In this document: one piece after another, positions 44,612-52,859 of the stretch
Position numbering within the stretch: position 1 is the stretch's first letter
How the letters are laid out: each line of letters opens with the position of its first letter
Source: Methylotuvimicrobium alcaliphilum 20Z
Lineage (GTDB): Bacteria; Pseudomonadota; Gammaproteobacteria; Methylococcales; Methylomonadaceae
Length of the DNA: 64,000 bases
Assembly (NCBI RefSeq): GCF_000968535.2
Contig: NC_016112.1
Coordinates: 1 to 64,000, forward strand
Reading direction: 5' to 3'
Made by a program: the position numbers and the translations under genes
Notes under the pieces: generated by a model
The model's input: only the letters and a program-made list of their open reading frames with translations
Told to the model about the DNA's origin: nothing
The model's database searches: none

Positions 44612-44833
44612 ATGCAAGTTGCTACCGGAACCGTTGTCAACGGAAAAATCGTGCTGGAAGGGGTCTCTCTTACCGAGGGTGCCGTGGTAACCGTCGTTAC
44701 GCGCGGTTCTGACGAAAGCTTTTTACTTACTGAGGCCCAAGAAAACGAACTACTTGCGGCCATGGCTGAAATTGAACGTGGTGAATATGTAAGCTTGGAA
44801 GAACTATTGCAGTCTCTTCCCGCGCATAATTGA
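44612..44833 (+). CDS. Putative antitoxin of a ParE/RelE-type module
   Basis: The 73-residue product has a beta-rich N terminus (ATGTVVNGKIVLEGVSLTEGAVVTVVTRG) and a C-terminal helical tail (EAQENELLAAMAEIERGEYVSLEELLQSL) of the type that wraps around ParE/RelE toxins. The stop lies two bases before the toxin ATG. Antitoxins of this arrangement usually bind their own promoter. Confidence 0.7.
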   Translation: MQVATGTVVNGKIVLEGVSLTEGAVVTVVTRGSDESFLLTEAQENELLAAMAEIERGEYVSLEELLQSLPAHN

Positions 44834-44835
44834 GC

Positions 44836-45135
44836 ATGGCGCTTCGGATAAGAATCGCCGCACGAGCAGCAAACCAGATTCGCAAGGCATCTGAGTGGTG
44901 GTCGGTAAACCGCCCCAGCGTTCCAAACGCTATCGCCACAGACTTTGGCGAGGCAGTGGCTTTGTTGGCCGAACAACCAGGCATCGGCGCTAAATATAAA
45001 GGTTCTCGCACCGTTGGCGTTCGCCGCCTTTTTCTCTGTCGCGTAGGGTACTTCAGTTACTACAAAGCTGAGGGCAGTTTCCTTCATGTACTTGCGTTTT
45101 GGCACGCAAGCCGAGAGCACCAGCCATCTCTATAA
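44836..45135 (+). CDS. ParE/RelE-family toxin
   Basis: The 99-residue product has the family pattern: RIAARAANQIRKASEWW, then ALLAEQPGIGAKYKGSRTVGVRRLFLCRVGYFSYYKAEGSFLHVLAFWHASRE. RelE-like toxins cleave ribosome-bound mRNA; ParE-like ones block gyrase. The sequence looks closer to ParE. The ATG at 44836 is preferred; a TTG at 44830 would overlap the antitoxin stop. A GCCTAAC motif begins five bases after the stop. Confidence 0.75.
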   Translation: MALRIRIAARAANQIRKASEWWSVNRPSVPNAIATDFGEAVALLAEQPGIGAKYKGSRTVGVRRLFLCRVGYFSYYKAEGSFLHVLAFWHASREHQPSL

Positions 45136-45139
45136 TTTG

Positions 45140-45221
45140 GCCTAACACAACGGTCTAAGGGACACGCCGCCCGTTGGCGGCTTCTCTTGGCTTTCTTCAG
45201 CGGCACGCCCCTTACCTTTAC
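45140..45221. repeat. attC-like imperfect palindrome after the toxin gene
   Basis: It starts with GCCTAAC (45140-45146), the R''-type box of integron attC sites. An inverted pair follows: TAAGGGACACGCC near 45155 against GGCACGCCCCTTA near 45202. The matching GTTAGGC box expected just after CCCCTTACCTTTAC is absent (TTTATAT instead). It may be a decayed integron cassette end. Confidence 0.4.
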
Positions 45222-45257
45222 TTTATATTTTCAGCACAGTCAGCAAGTAGGGGCAAA

Positions 45258-45400
45258 ATGACACCAGAATATTGGATTGATGCTGAGCAGAGGATTGCAT
45301 CTTACTTGGCGGGTAATGATGTCGAGGACATCAAATACATGCAGGTCGAGCAGACCTTTGATGATCTAAGAGGTGAAGTTCATGTATGGTATTTACTACA
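45258..45400 (+). pseudogene. 5' fragment of a hypothetical gene
   Basis: The frame MTPEYWIDAEQRIASYLAGN, VEDIKYMQVEQTFDDLRGEVHVWY looks like a normal small-protein N terminus. After about 45 residues it runs into the antisense of the CDF transporter end, where the reading loses any protein-like character. A truncated gene is the simplest reading. The family is not recognised. Confidence 0.4.
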
Positions 45401-45408
45401 CTCCTTGC

Positions 45409-46350
45409 CTAATGCTGCCACGAAGCCGCATCTTCTATCGGTTCCAGGTGTGTTTCTATATCGATATGGTCGAATTTAGCTTTGATCCGATGTTCTATGG
45501 TTTCCAGCAAATCATGGCCTTGCTGTACAGACCATTGCCCCGGCACTAACACATGCACCGACATGAAACGGCGCGCGCCGGCATATCGAGTGCGCAAAGC
45601 ATGATAGGCAATTTGATCCGAAGCGATAAATTGTTCCAATACCTCTACAATTTCCGTTAGTTCTTCCTCCGGCAGCGTAGCATCCATCAATCCGGAAATA
45701 GTGCGGCGCAATAGATGCAATCCTGCCCATAGAATGTTGATTGCCACTAAAATCGCAATCACCGGATCGAGAATCTCCCAACCCGGCATCCCTATTTGCT
45801 CGGCAAAATCCAGCGTCAACTGAAACCGATTACCCAACGCGATCAAGCCAATACCTAGGACAATTCCGACTGTGGTCCACACGTCGGTCATCAAATGCTT
45901 ACCGTCCGCTTCTAAAGTAATTGAATGCCGGCTACGACCGACCGTAATCAGAATTTTAGCCACAACCAGATTGATTAACGACGCAAACACGGAAATGGCG
46001 ATACCGACATCCAGTTGCTGCAAAGGCTCCGGATGCAGCAGGCGTTCCCAAGCGGTGTATGCGATACTGACGGCCGCTAGCAAAATCATCATGCCCTCGG
46101 CGCCACTGGAAAAATACTCGATCTTATCGTGGCCGTATGAGTGGGATTCATCCGGTGGTCGAGCAGCAATGTTCAATGAAATCAACACAATCACCGCAGC
46201 GACCAGATTAATCAACGACTCTAGCGCATCGGACAACAAGCCCACCGAACCGGTTGGCCAATAAGCATAACTCTTCAGTACGATGGTCAATATAGCCGCA
46301 ATGAATGACAACCACCCGTAGCGGGCCAATGATTTCTTTTCGGCAGCCAT
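45409..46350 (-). CDS. Cation diffusion facilitator (metal/H+ antiporter)
   Basis: CDF proteins export Zn, Fe, Mn or Co from the cytoplasm in exchange for protons. The 313-residue product has six membrane helices with the metal-site motifs LLSDALES (helix II), SYGHDKIEYF after helix II, and DGKHLMTDVWTT (helix V, HxxxD). A cytoplasmic C-terminal domain (about 225-305) ends HIDIETHLEP. The HxxxD form in helix V is common in Zn-CDFs. It is not close to the czc operon. Confidence 0.9.
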   Translation of the reverse strand: MAAEKKSLARYGWLSFIAAILTIVLKSYAYWPTGSVGLLSDALESLINLVAAVIVLISLNIAARPPDESHSYGHDKIEYFSSGAEGMMILLAAVSIAYTAWERLLHPEPLQQLDVGIAISVFASLINLVVAKILITVGRSRHSITLEADGKHLMTDVWTTVGIVLGIGLIALGNRFQLTLDFAEQIGMPGWEILDPVIAILVAINILWAGLHLLRRTISGLMDATLPEEELTEIVEVLEQFIASDQIAYHALRTRYAGARRFMSVHVLVPGQWSVQQGHDLLETIEHRIKAKFDHIDIETHLEPIEDAASWQH

Positions 46351-46559
46351 TCTCTCAATCCTGAAAAAATGCGCAGTTTAGCAACTCCAAATTACGACTT
46401 GTACTCAAAAAAACATTGGTTCAATTAAATCACAACCTGGGTCGAGTAACGGCGCACCTGAATTTGAAAGATCTGTGATCAGAATAAATTTACTTTTTCT
46501 ATGATTCGTCAATCCGATCGATTAAACACAACGACCAATGATTCATTGGAATCCGGTTC

Positions 46560-46594
46560 GTGAATAAATCACAGAACCGGCGTTACTCGATCAC
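46560..46594. promoter_or_regulatory. Paired 13-bp operator before paralogue 3
   Basis: GTGAATAAATCAC (46560-46572) is a perfect GTGA-N5-TCAC palindrome. GTTACTCGATCAC (46582-46594) matches with one mismatch. Their starts are 22 bases apart, as before the other three repeat-protein genes. The rest of the 335-base gap (46351-46685) shows nothing else clear. Confidence 0.65.
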
Positions 46595-46685
46595 CGCGTT
46601 TTCTTCTCCAAATCGGGATACTGTACCCAAGTTCAACAGCACGGTTGAACCCAACATCATCCATTAATAATCAGAGGAAAACGTC

Positions 46686-46976
46686 ATGAAAAAATATACA
46701 TTAGCAGCAGTCGCATTGGTCGCAGTCTTCAGCGGATCGGCAATGGCCGAAGGTTCCAAAATCGAAAAATCAACCTTGATCAACGCATCGAAAAACACAC
46801 TGACCAATACGCAAGCCATCGGCCGCAATAGCGCCGCGAGCACCGGTTCGATCAACGTGGTCGGGTCGAAAGTCGAAAAATCGACCGTGATCAACGCGTC
46901 CAAAAACACGTTGACCAACACCCAAGCGATCGGCAGGGACAGCGTCGCGAACACCGGTTCGATCGACATTCGCTAA
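46686..46976 (+). CDS. Secreted two-repeat protein (curlin-like), paralogue 3
   Basis: The 96-residue product has a signal peptide (MKKYTLAAVALVAVFSGSAMA) and two 37-residue repeats of the same type as those at 38197 and 38610: EGSKIEKSTLINASKNTL, TNTQAIGRNSAASTGSINV and then VGSKVEKSTVINASK and so on. The mature part is over 80 percent identical to paralogues 1 and 2 by eye, while the signal peptide is different. An AGAGGAAAA ribosome site precedes the start. It is tandem with paralogue 4. Confidence 0.75.
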   Translation: MKKYTLAAVALVAVFSGSAMAEGSKIEKSTLINASKNTLTNTQAIGRNSAASTGSINVVGSKVEKSTVINASKNTLTNTQAIGRDSVANTGSIDIR

Positions 46977-46986
46977 AGCAGAAGCG

Positions 46987-47021
46987 GTGAATAGTTCACA
47001 ATTTTAGAGTGAACGGTTCAC
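46987..47021. promoter_or_regulatory. Paired 13-bp operator before paralogue 4
   Basis: GTGAATAGTTCAC (46987-46999) and GTGAACGGTTCAC (47009-47021) are both perfect GTGA-N5-TCAC palindromes 22 bases apart. The proximal one ends 77 bases before the paralogue 4 start. Confidence 0.75.
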
Positions 47022-47098
47022 CGCAAAGCAAACAGTCAAACGGTACATTAAAACCGTGGCAAACAAATCCAATACTTAAAACTCAAGAGGAAAACGTC

Positions 47099-47389
47099 AT
47101 GAAAAAATTCACATTAGCAGCAGTCGCATTGGTCGCAGTCTTCAGCGGATCGGCAATGGCCGAAGGTTCCAAAATCGAAAAATCAACCTTGATCAACGCA
47201 TCGAAAAACACACTGACCAATACGCAAGCGATCGGCCGCAACAGTGCCGCGAGCACAGGCTCTATCAACGTAGTCGGGTCGAAAGTCGAAAAATCGACCG
47301 TAATCAACGCGTCTAAAAACACCTTGACCAATACCCAGGCGATCGGCAGGGATTCGGTAGCGAATACCGGTTCGATCGATATTCGCTAA
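47099..47389 (+). CDS. Secreted two-repeat protein (curlin-like), paralogue 4
   Basis: The 96-residue product is identical to paralogue 3 except for one residue in the signal peptide (KKF for KKY). About 115 bases at the 5' end are identical at DNA level, while the 3' half differs by many silent changes, which points to gene conversion or a recent partial duplication under protein-level selection. Start 47099 follows AGAGGAAAACGTC as in paralogue 3. The gene ends about 185 bases before the glucosidase stop on the opposite strand. Confidence 0.75.
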   Translation: MKKFTLAAVALVAVFSGSAMAEGSKIEKSTLINASKNTLTNTQAIGRNSAASTGSINVVGSKVEKSTVINASKNTLTNTQAIGRDSVANTGSIDIR

Positions 47390-47574
47390 AGGCTCGATTC
47401 TTAAGTGTTCAGGCTTCTTTCTATTACCTGTTTTCTCCTGGATTTTCCGGCAAGACAAGAGGTTTTAAGGAAGAGCCCTAAACAACAAGATCTGAATTAA
47501 CGTCGCCAAAGACACATTTACTGTAAGGGAAAACCTAATGGATTACTGCATAACACAGGGACGTGTTTTTTTGG

Positions 47575-50247
47575 CTATTCGCGCCTCCATTCGTCAATCA
47601 TCGCAGCCACTAAATTCGTCCAAGTTTGATGAGATGCACCCAGACCCTTACCGGTTTCGGCATGAAAATATTCGTGAAACAGCAACAGATTACGCCAATG
47701 CGGGTCGTCATGAAAACGGCTGTCTTTCCCGAACGCGGGAATGCGTCCATCGGAGTCCGGCTGAAAAAGTTTGATCATGCGGTCCGCCAATTCTTTGGCC
47801 AGTAGGCCTAGAGTCAGCGAAGCAGGTTTATCGTCCAACATGACACCGATCTTAAATTCGGGGCCCAAGGCTTTATCCAGTTTGCGTAGCGATTCGACCA
47901 TTAAGAAACCGACCGGAAACCAGATCGGACCGCGCCAGTTCGAATTGCCGCCTTTCAATTTGGACTCGGCTTCTCCCGGCTCATACCGGACGCTGTTCGC
48001 CCCGAACTCGAAGGGGGTTTCGTCATGGAATTTCGATAGACTGCGCATACCGAACGGCGATAAGAATTCGTTACAGTCGAAGACGCGTTCCAGCATGCGT
48101 TTAATTTGTGCTTGATTCGGAATGCTCAATAAATAATTGGTTTGGCCGTTCCGTTCGACGGGATGACAACTGAACTGCGCGAATTGATTGCGGTTCGTCA
48201 GGAACCATTGCAAATTGGCCCGGAACGACGGAAATGGGGCGATCCAATCGGCTTCGAGGCGTTCGACGGCAAATAACGGGATCAGCCCGACCAAGGAGCG
48301 GACCCGGAACTGATCGAAATGCCCGTCGTGATGCCGGAGCACGTCATAAAAAAAGCCGTCGTCTTCGTCCCAAAGTTGGTAGTGGCGTCCGCCCATGTTT
48401 TTCATTGCAGCGCCGATGTAAATGTAATGCTCCAAAAATTTGGTCGCGAGGCTTTCGTAGGTGCGGTTGGTCAAAGCGAGTTCCAATGCGATGCGCATCA
48501 TGTTCAAACAGAACATCGCCATCCACCCGGTTGCATCGGATTGTTCGAGGGTTTGGCCGCCGTTCAACGGTTGGCTGCGGTCGACGACCGAAATGTTGTC
48601 GAGGCCCAGGAATCCGCCTTCGAAGATATTATTGCCTTGGCTGTCGACTTTGTTGACCCACCAAGTGAAATTGAGCATTAATTTATGAAAGCAACGCTCC
48701 AGAAAGTCGCGGTCGGCATGGCCGTGCAAGCGCTTTTCCATGTTGTAAACGCGCCAGACCGCCAATGCGTGTACCGGCGGATTCAAATCGGAAAAGTCCC
48801 ATTCGTAGGCCGGGATCTGACCGTTCGGATGCTGAAATTGTTCGAATAACATCAGCCATAGCTGTTCTTTGGCAAACTGAGGATCGATCAATGCCATCGG
48901 GATGCTGGCAAGCGCTAAATCCCAAGCGGCAAACCAGGGGTATTCCCATTTGTCAGGCATTAGCAGCACGCGCATCGAATTGAGATGCCGCCAGTGCCGG
49001 TTACGAATGGTTTGCCGCGATTCCGGCGGCGGTGCGCTCGGCAAATCGCCGTCGAGCCATTTGCGCACGTCGAATAAATAGGTCTGCTTGCTCCACAGCA
49101 AGCCGGCCAATGCTTGCCGCTGCACCAAGCGTTCTTGTTCGGTCGCAAGCTCGGGATGAAGCGTTCGATAAAATGCATCGGCTTCCGATTTGCGTTGTTC
49201 GATTAAGCTTTCCGCGTCCCGGAACGGCTCGTCGACGAGTTGCTCGCTTAGACGCAGATGAATTACGGCCGTTTTGCCCGCCTCGATATCGAACGCATAG
49301 TGCAAACAGGCTTTGGATCCGGAATTGTCGGGTTTAAGGCACGGTTCCCGATCGATAAGGTAGCGGTGAAACGCGTCTTTGGTGTAAAGCTGCGTATTGT
49401 CGGTACCGTAGACTCTAAGGGTATTGGTTTCGTTATCGGTAAACAGCGGCGTGCAGTCGCCTTCGGCATATAGATGGTAATTGGGTAAGCGGTATGGGAA
49501 AAGTAGGCCGGGTAGCGCACCTAGCTTGGCGGTATCGGCCAATAGGCAGCGATAGGGTGAATTCGGGGAATCGATTGATTTAATTTCCGGCGCCTGTTTG
49601 CGCGGTTCGCTCCAGGCCCAAGTATTTCTAAACCACAGATGAGGGAGTATGTGCAGCGGTGCGTTGTCGGGTCCCCGGTTGGTTGCGGTTATTTTGATGC
49701 AAATATCGCTGGGAGATGCCTTGGCGTATTCGATTTCGATATCGAAGTAGCGGTTTTCGTCGAATAGTCCGGTATCGAGCAGCTCGTATTCGGGGCCTTG
49801 TCCGCCCCGGGCTTGATTTTCCCGAACTAATGCTTCGTAGGGATAGGCGCGCTGCGGATATTTGTATAGATAACGCATGTAACTGTGTGTCGGCGTGTTG
49901 TCGAGATAGAAATAATATTCCTTGACGTCCTCGCCGTGATTGCCTTCCCACATGTTGAGGCCGAACGCGCGCTCTTTTAAAATCGGGTCTTGTCCGTTCC
50001 ATAAGGCGACGGCGAAAACCAATAGTTGATAGCGGTCGCAGATGCCGGCCAAGCCGTCTTCGCCCCAGCGATAAGCTTTGCTACGCGCCAAATCGTGGGG
50101 CAAATAACGCCAGGCATCGCCATCCGGACTGTAATCTTCGCGGACGGTTCCCCAGGATCTTTCGCCGACATAGGGACCCCATAACCACCAGGGAGGCAGA
50201 TCGCCTCGGTTTTCTTCGATTCGGTTGCGCTCGTTAGAATCAGCCAT
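47575..50247 (-). CDS. GH63-like glucosidase (MGH1-type fold)
   Basis: The 890-residue product matches large bacterial glucosidase-like proteins related to family GH63 and mannosylglycerate hydrolase: [21 protein letters not shown] at the N terminus, [12 protein letters not shown], an (alpha/alpha)6 barrel from about residue 400 with [42 protein letters not shown] and [18 protein letters not shown]. There is no signal peptide, so it is cytoplasmic. The probable substrate is an alpha-linked glucoside or compatible solute such as glucosylglycerate; this is inferred from the family. Confidence 0.8.
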   Translation of the reverse strand: MADSNERNRIEENRGDLPPWWLWGPYVGERSWGTVREDYSPDGDAWRYLPHDLARSKAYRWGEDGLAGICDRYQLLVFAVALWNGQDPILKERAFGLNMWEGNHGEDVKEYYFYLDNTPTHSYMRYLYKYPQRAYPYEALVRENQARGGQGPEYELLDTGLFDENRYFDIEIEYAKASPSDICIKITATNRGPDNAPLHILPHLWFRNTWAWSEPRKQAPEIKSIDSPNSPYRCLLADTAKLGALPGLLFPYRLPNYHLYAEGDCTPLFTDNETNTLRVYGTDNTQLYTKDAFHRYLIDREPCLKPDNSGSKACLHYAFDIEAGKTAVIHLRLSEQLVDEPFRDAESLIEQRKSEADAFYRTLHPELATEQERLVQRQALAGLLWSKQTYLFDVRKWLDGDLPSAPPPESRQTIRNRHWRHLNSMRVLLMPDKWEYPWFAAWDLALASIPMALIDPQFAKEQLWLMLFEQFQHPNGQIPAYEWDFSDLNPPVHALAVWRVYNMEKRLHGHADRDFLERCFHKLMLNFTWWVNKVDSQGNNIFEGGFLGLDNISVVDRSQPLNGGQTLEQSDATGWMAMFCLNMMRIALELALTNRTYESLATKFLEHYIYIGAAMKNMGGRHYQLWDEDDGFFYDVLRHHDGHFDQFRVRSLVGLIPLFAVERLEADWIAPFPSFRANLQWFLTNRNQFAQFSCHPVERNGQTNYLLSIPNQAQIKRMLERVFDCNEFLSPFGMRSLSKFHDETPFEFGANSVRYEPGEAESKLKGGNSNWRGPIWFPVGFLMVESLRKLDKALGPEFKIGVMLDDKPASLTLGLLAKELADRMIKLFQPDSDGRIPAFGKDSRFHDDPHWRNLLLFHEYFHAETGKGLGASHQTWTNLVAAMIDEWRRE

Positions 50248-50408
50248 GATCGGCTCCTTGGAAGTGACCGGTAAGTGGTCTCGTTTGTGCGTTGATGTAT
50301 AGCCTTCTCAGATCAAAATTTTGGCAGGACAAGGTTTGCAAACCCCGTTCGAAACGTTTAAACCGTGGCCGAAGCAAGCTCAAACACTTAGGCCAAACCG
50401 AAACGTTG

Positions 50409-50491
50409 GGGACGGGTTAAATAACCCGTCCCGCAAGAGTATCGGAGCCATTCTTGGCACTGGATTCCGCCAATTCCTGGCGGAATGACGC
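50409..50491. repeat. Hairpin plus family E palindrome
   Basis: GGGACGGGTTA (50409-50419) and TAACCCGTCCC (50422-50432) form a perfect stem with a two-base loop. 50447-50491 is a family E copy (TTGGCACTGGATTCCGCCA, then TGGCGGAATGACGCG). Both lie upstream of the glucosidase gene in a 471-base gap that also holds a family B repeat. Confidence 0.75.
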
Positions 50492-50502
50492 GTTTTTTAA
50501 AT

Positions 50503-50661
50503 TATACTCATCGCAGATCAAAATTCGGCGCCGGGGTGCCCGTCAAAGGACGCCGTGAATACGTCCCTGTAGGCTCTATGCCAGCTCCATGCTGGCAAAG
50601 CCTTTGTCGAGCACCCGGTGCCTCCTTAGTCTCCCGCCGAATTTTGAAGTACGAAAGGTAT
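50503..50661. repeat. Dispersed palindromic repeat, family B copy 3
   Basis: A compact, complete copy: ATACTCATCGCAGATCAAAA at the left, the core AGGACGCCGTGAATACGTCC, the small hairpin GCCAGCTCCATGCTGGC, and GAATTTTGAAGTACGAAAGG at the right. Confidence 0.85.
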
Positions 50662-50718
50662 ATTCAATGTCTTATACCGTAGGTGCTACATTTGTTAAGG
50701 CTGGGTATCGGTAAGCCG

Positions 50719-51384
50719 TCACCAAGCCGACGGTAATTTTTTGTTGATTTTGATGTGTTTGTTTTCGCATGAGACGTATCCGCCTTTTTCCAATTCGCTC
50801 AGGATTCGGCTGATCATCTCCCGCGACGAGCCGACCCGCATTGCGATATCTTTGTGGGTCAACGGTATCGCGACGACTAATTGGCCCTCTTGATTCGGTT
50901 CGGCCAGGCTTTGTATCAGTTTAACGAGCCGTCCGTAGACGTCCAATAATGCCAAGCCATGGGCTAGGCTCGTCAAAAATCTTACCCGCTCGCATAGATA
51001 ACGTATGATCGCCAATGCGATTGCAGAGTTTTGAGTCAGTAGTTGTACGAATTCGGCTTTGTGCAAAACGATCAATTCACATTTTTCGAGGGCGACGGCA
51101 TTTGCGGACCGAGGGGCTTCGTCAAGTAGGGACAATTCTCCGAAATTATCTCCCGCTTGCAATGTGGAAAGAATCATTTCTTTTCCGTCTTCATTGGTTA
51201 CGGTAATGTTGACTTTGCCTTTTTGTATGATGTACATGGCATTTGAAGTATCGCCTTCGCATAAGATCAACGAGTTTTTCAGAAATGTCCGGGTTTGGGT
51301 CAGTTTTGCCAGAGCGGTAAGCTCTTCGTCGTTCAATTCGCTGAATAAATCGTTGTTTCTTAAAATGTCAATATCGGTGGCCAT
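50719..51384 (-). CDS. CRP/FNR-family transcription regulator
   Basis: The 221-residue product has an N-terminal cyclic-nucleotide-like domain (about 15-125, LILCEGDTSNAMYIIQKGKVNI, GDNFGELSLLDEAPRSANAVA) and a C-terminal winged helix (about 150-215, IPLTHKDIAMRVGSSREMISRILSELEKGGYV). The RSA motif in the ligand pocket resembles cAMP-binding CRP more than the Clp-like protein at 26498 does. No Cys cluster for an Fe-S centre is present. ATG 51384 is preferred over a TTG at 51411. Targets are unknown; the GTGA-N5-TCAC sites of this window are possible candidates for a CRP-family protein. Confidence 0.8.
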   Translation of the reverse strand: MATDIDILRNNDLFSELNDEELTALAKLTQTRTFLKNSLILCEGDTSNAMYIIQKGKVNITVTNEDGKEMILSTLQAGDNFGELSLLDEAPRSANAVALEKCELIVLHKAEFVQLLTQNSAIALAIIRYLCERVRFLTSLAHGLALLDVYGRLVKLIQSLAEPNQEGQLVVAIPLTHKDIAMRVGSSREMISRILSELEKGGYVSCENKHIKINKKLPSAW

Positions 51385-51430
51385 GGCGACTCGGCTTTGA
51401 TTGGTTATCAAGTAATGATTTCGGCGATTT

Positions 51431-51638
51431 ATACCCGTCGTAGATCAAAATTCGGCGCCTGGGTGTCCGTTAAAGGACGCCGTGAATACGTCCATGTAGG
51501 CTCTATGCCAGCTCCATGCTGGCAAAGCCTTTATGAGCGCCATGGATGGCGTGAATGTCGATTTTGCAGGAGCAAAAATCGACCGAACACCCAGGCGCCT
51601 CCTCTGGCACTGCCGAAATTTGAAGTGCGAAAGGTATA
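51431..51638. repeat. Dispersed palindromic repeat, family B copy 4 (with nested module)
   Basis: The B element has the core AGGACGCCGTGAATACGTCC and the GCCAGCTCCATGCTGGC hairpin. At 51538-51585 it carries one copy of the nested module (GCGCCATGGATGGCGTGAAT, then GATTTTGCAGGAGCAAAAATC). The right end is GAAATTTGAAGTGCGAAAGG. Confidence 0.8.
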
Positions 51639-51721
51639 CATTGGCAAAAATCGCTTTTCCTTATATTGATTTACAAAGCTAGCACATTAAAGAATTAATT
51701 GCTTACCATAATAAATGAAAG

Positions 51722-52032
51722 CAGCAATTTCCAGTTTGAGCATTTTCGCCGATCTTAGGGTGTGGGGTATGCCTGTCGAGGAACGCCGTAAACCCATCCA
51801 TGGGGGCTTGGCGGCAGCTCGAACGCCAAGGATGGCGTGAATGCAGATTTTGCAGGAGCAAAAATCTGCAAGCGCCAAGGATGGCGTGAATGCAGATTTT
51901 GCAGGAGCAAAAATCTGCAAGCGCCAAGGATGGCGTGAATGCAGATTTTGCAGGAGCAAAAATCTGCCCTGCTGCCGACATCCTCGCCAAGCACACCCCA
52001 CACCCTTTTTGATCCCCAAATTGGGAATTGCT
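51722..52032. repeat. Dispersed palindromic repeat, family C copy 4 (expanded)
   Basis: The ends GCAGCAATTTCCAGTTTGAG and CCAAATTGGGAATTGCTG are inverted. The core GAGGAACGCCGTAAACCCAT is perfect. Between GGCGGCAGCTC and CTGCTGCCGACATCC the element holds a threefold array of the nested 49-bp module (51822-51968). The outer stem GGGTGTGGGGTATGCC pairs with GCACACCCCACACCC. Confidence 0.88.
51822..51968. repeat. Threefold tandem array of a 49-bp palindromic module
   Basis: Three units start at 51822, 51871 and 51920 and are identical except for the first two or three bases. Each unit contains two palindromes, GCCAAGGATGGC and CAGATTTTGCAGGAGCAAAAATCTG. Single copies of the same module lie in other repeats at 33632 and 51538, and an interrupted one at 57372. 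Confidence 0.92.
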
Positions 52033-52130
52033 GGAATCGTTTAATGTAAGTTGACGAATATTGTTCTTTTATCAATAGAGTAGTCAAAATAAGTTGTAAC
52101 TCAACAGAGTTTTGCCGGGGGGCATTTGTT

Positions 52131-52859
52131 ATGAAAACCATAGTCGTTGCGTTTTTAGTACTGACGGGGCTCGAAGTGCCTGCCTCGGAGTGCAGTAACA
52201 TCCAATATCTGGATGCCAAGAGTCAAGGCATCGAAGTCGTAAACGATCGTTGCGCCAAGGGAAACGAAGTCGGCCTGGGGACCGTCTTTAAATTAAGCCC
52301 GGACGCAAGATTATGGATCAAATCGTTACCTAAGCCCGAAACCGATGCGGATTTTCAACTCGTTTGTCAAAACGGTTCGTCCGCACCGCTCGAAGTCACT
52401 GTATCGAGCTTGTTTTTGCCGTGGATTACGCCGACCGATTTGAAAAACTGCACCGGATGGGTGGACCATAAACTCAAATGCGACGGCGTTCATGGCGGCA
52501 GTAATGCATTCTTTTGCGCTATCGCGGCGATCAAGCGTTCCGAGACCGCAGGCAGCGGGCAACTTGCGATGTCGACTTCGGTCAAGATGCGTAACTATTC
52601 GGATCATGAGCGGCAGGCCGGCATCGACGAAATCTTCGAGGCCATCGAGCCTGAAGTCGGACTGTGCCGGAATCTTTTTCAAGTCGACGGCAAAATTACG
52701 GTTCATTGGACCGTCGATTCGATGGGGCGCGCCGAGTCTGTAATGCTATCGTCCATAGAATCTGAAGACGGCCGGTTTTCGAATTGTGTCGAGGCAGTCA
52801 TCAAGGACTACCGTTATCCGGCGACAAGAACCGGCCAAAAGTTTACCCGCACTTTTTGA
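52131..52859 (+). CDS. Secreted protein with TonB/AgmX-like C-terminal domain
   Basis: The 242-residue product has a signal peptide (about 1-19, VAFLVLTGLEVPAS), six or more Cys in the mature part (probably disulfides, e.g. LVCQNGSS, LKNCTGW, LKCDGVHG), and a C-terminal segment ITVHWTVDSMGRAESVMLSS..FSNCVEAVIKDYRYP. The latter resembles the C-terminal domain of AgmX/PglI and TonB proteins. It overlaps the cyclase start (TGATG), so the two are coupled. A periplasmic partner of the CHASE2 sensor domain is a fair guess. Confidence 0.6.
   Translation: MKTIVVAFLVLTGLEVPASECSNIQYLDAKSQGIEVVNDRCAKGNEVGLGTVFKLSPDARLWIKSLPKPETDADFQLVCQNGSSAPLEVTVSSLFLPWITPTDLKNCTGWVDHKLKCDGVHGGSNAFFCAIAAIKRSETAGSGQLAMSTSVKMRNYSDHERQAGIDEIFEAIEPEVGLCRNLFQVDGKITVHWTVDSMGRAESVMLSSIESEDGRFSNCVEAVIKDYRYPATRTGQKFTRTF

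Noticed and set aside
47538-47774. Plus-strand frame at the 3' end of the glucosidase gene
   Set aside because: It overlaps the conserved C-terminal coding region of the minus-strand gene and shows no family resemblance.
51822-51968. Repeated units resembling a CRISPR array
   Set aside because: The 49-bp units are contiguous and identical, with no variable spacers and no cas genes in the window. It is a tandem duplication within a dispersed repeat.
51755-52219. Long open frames across family C copy 4 and its tandem modules
   Set aside because: They are translations of repeat DNA, with no ribosome site and no protein-like composition. Similar open frames arise in the other repeats (for example 57253-57570).
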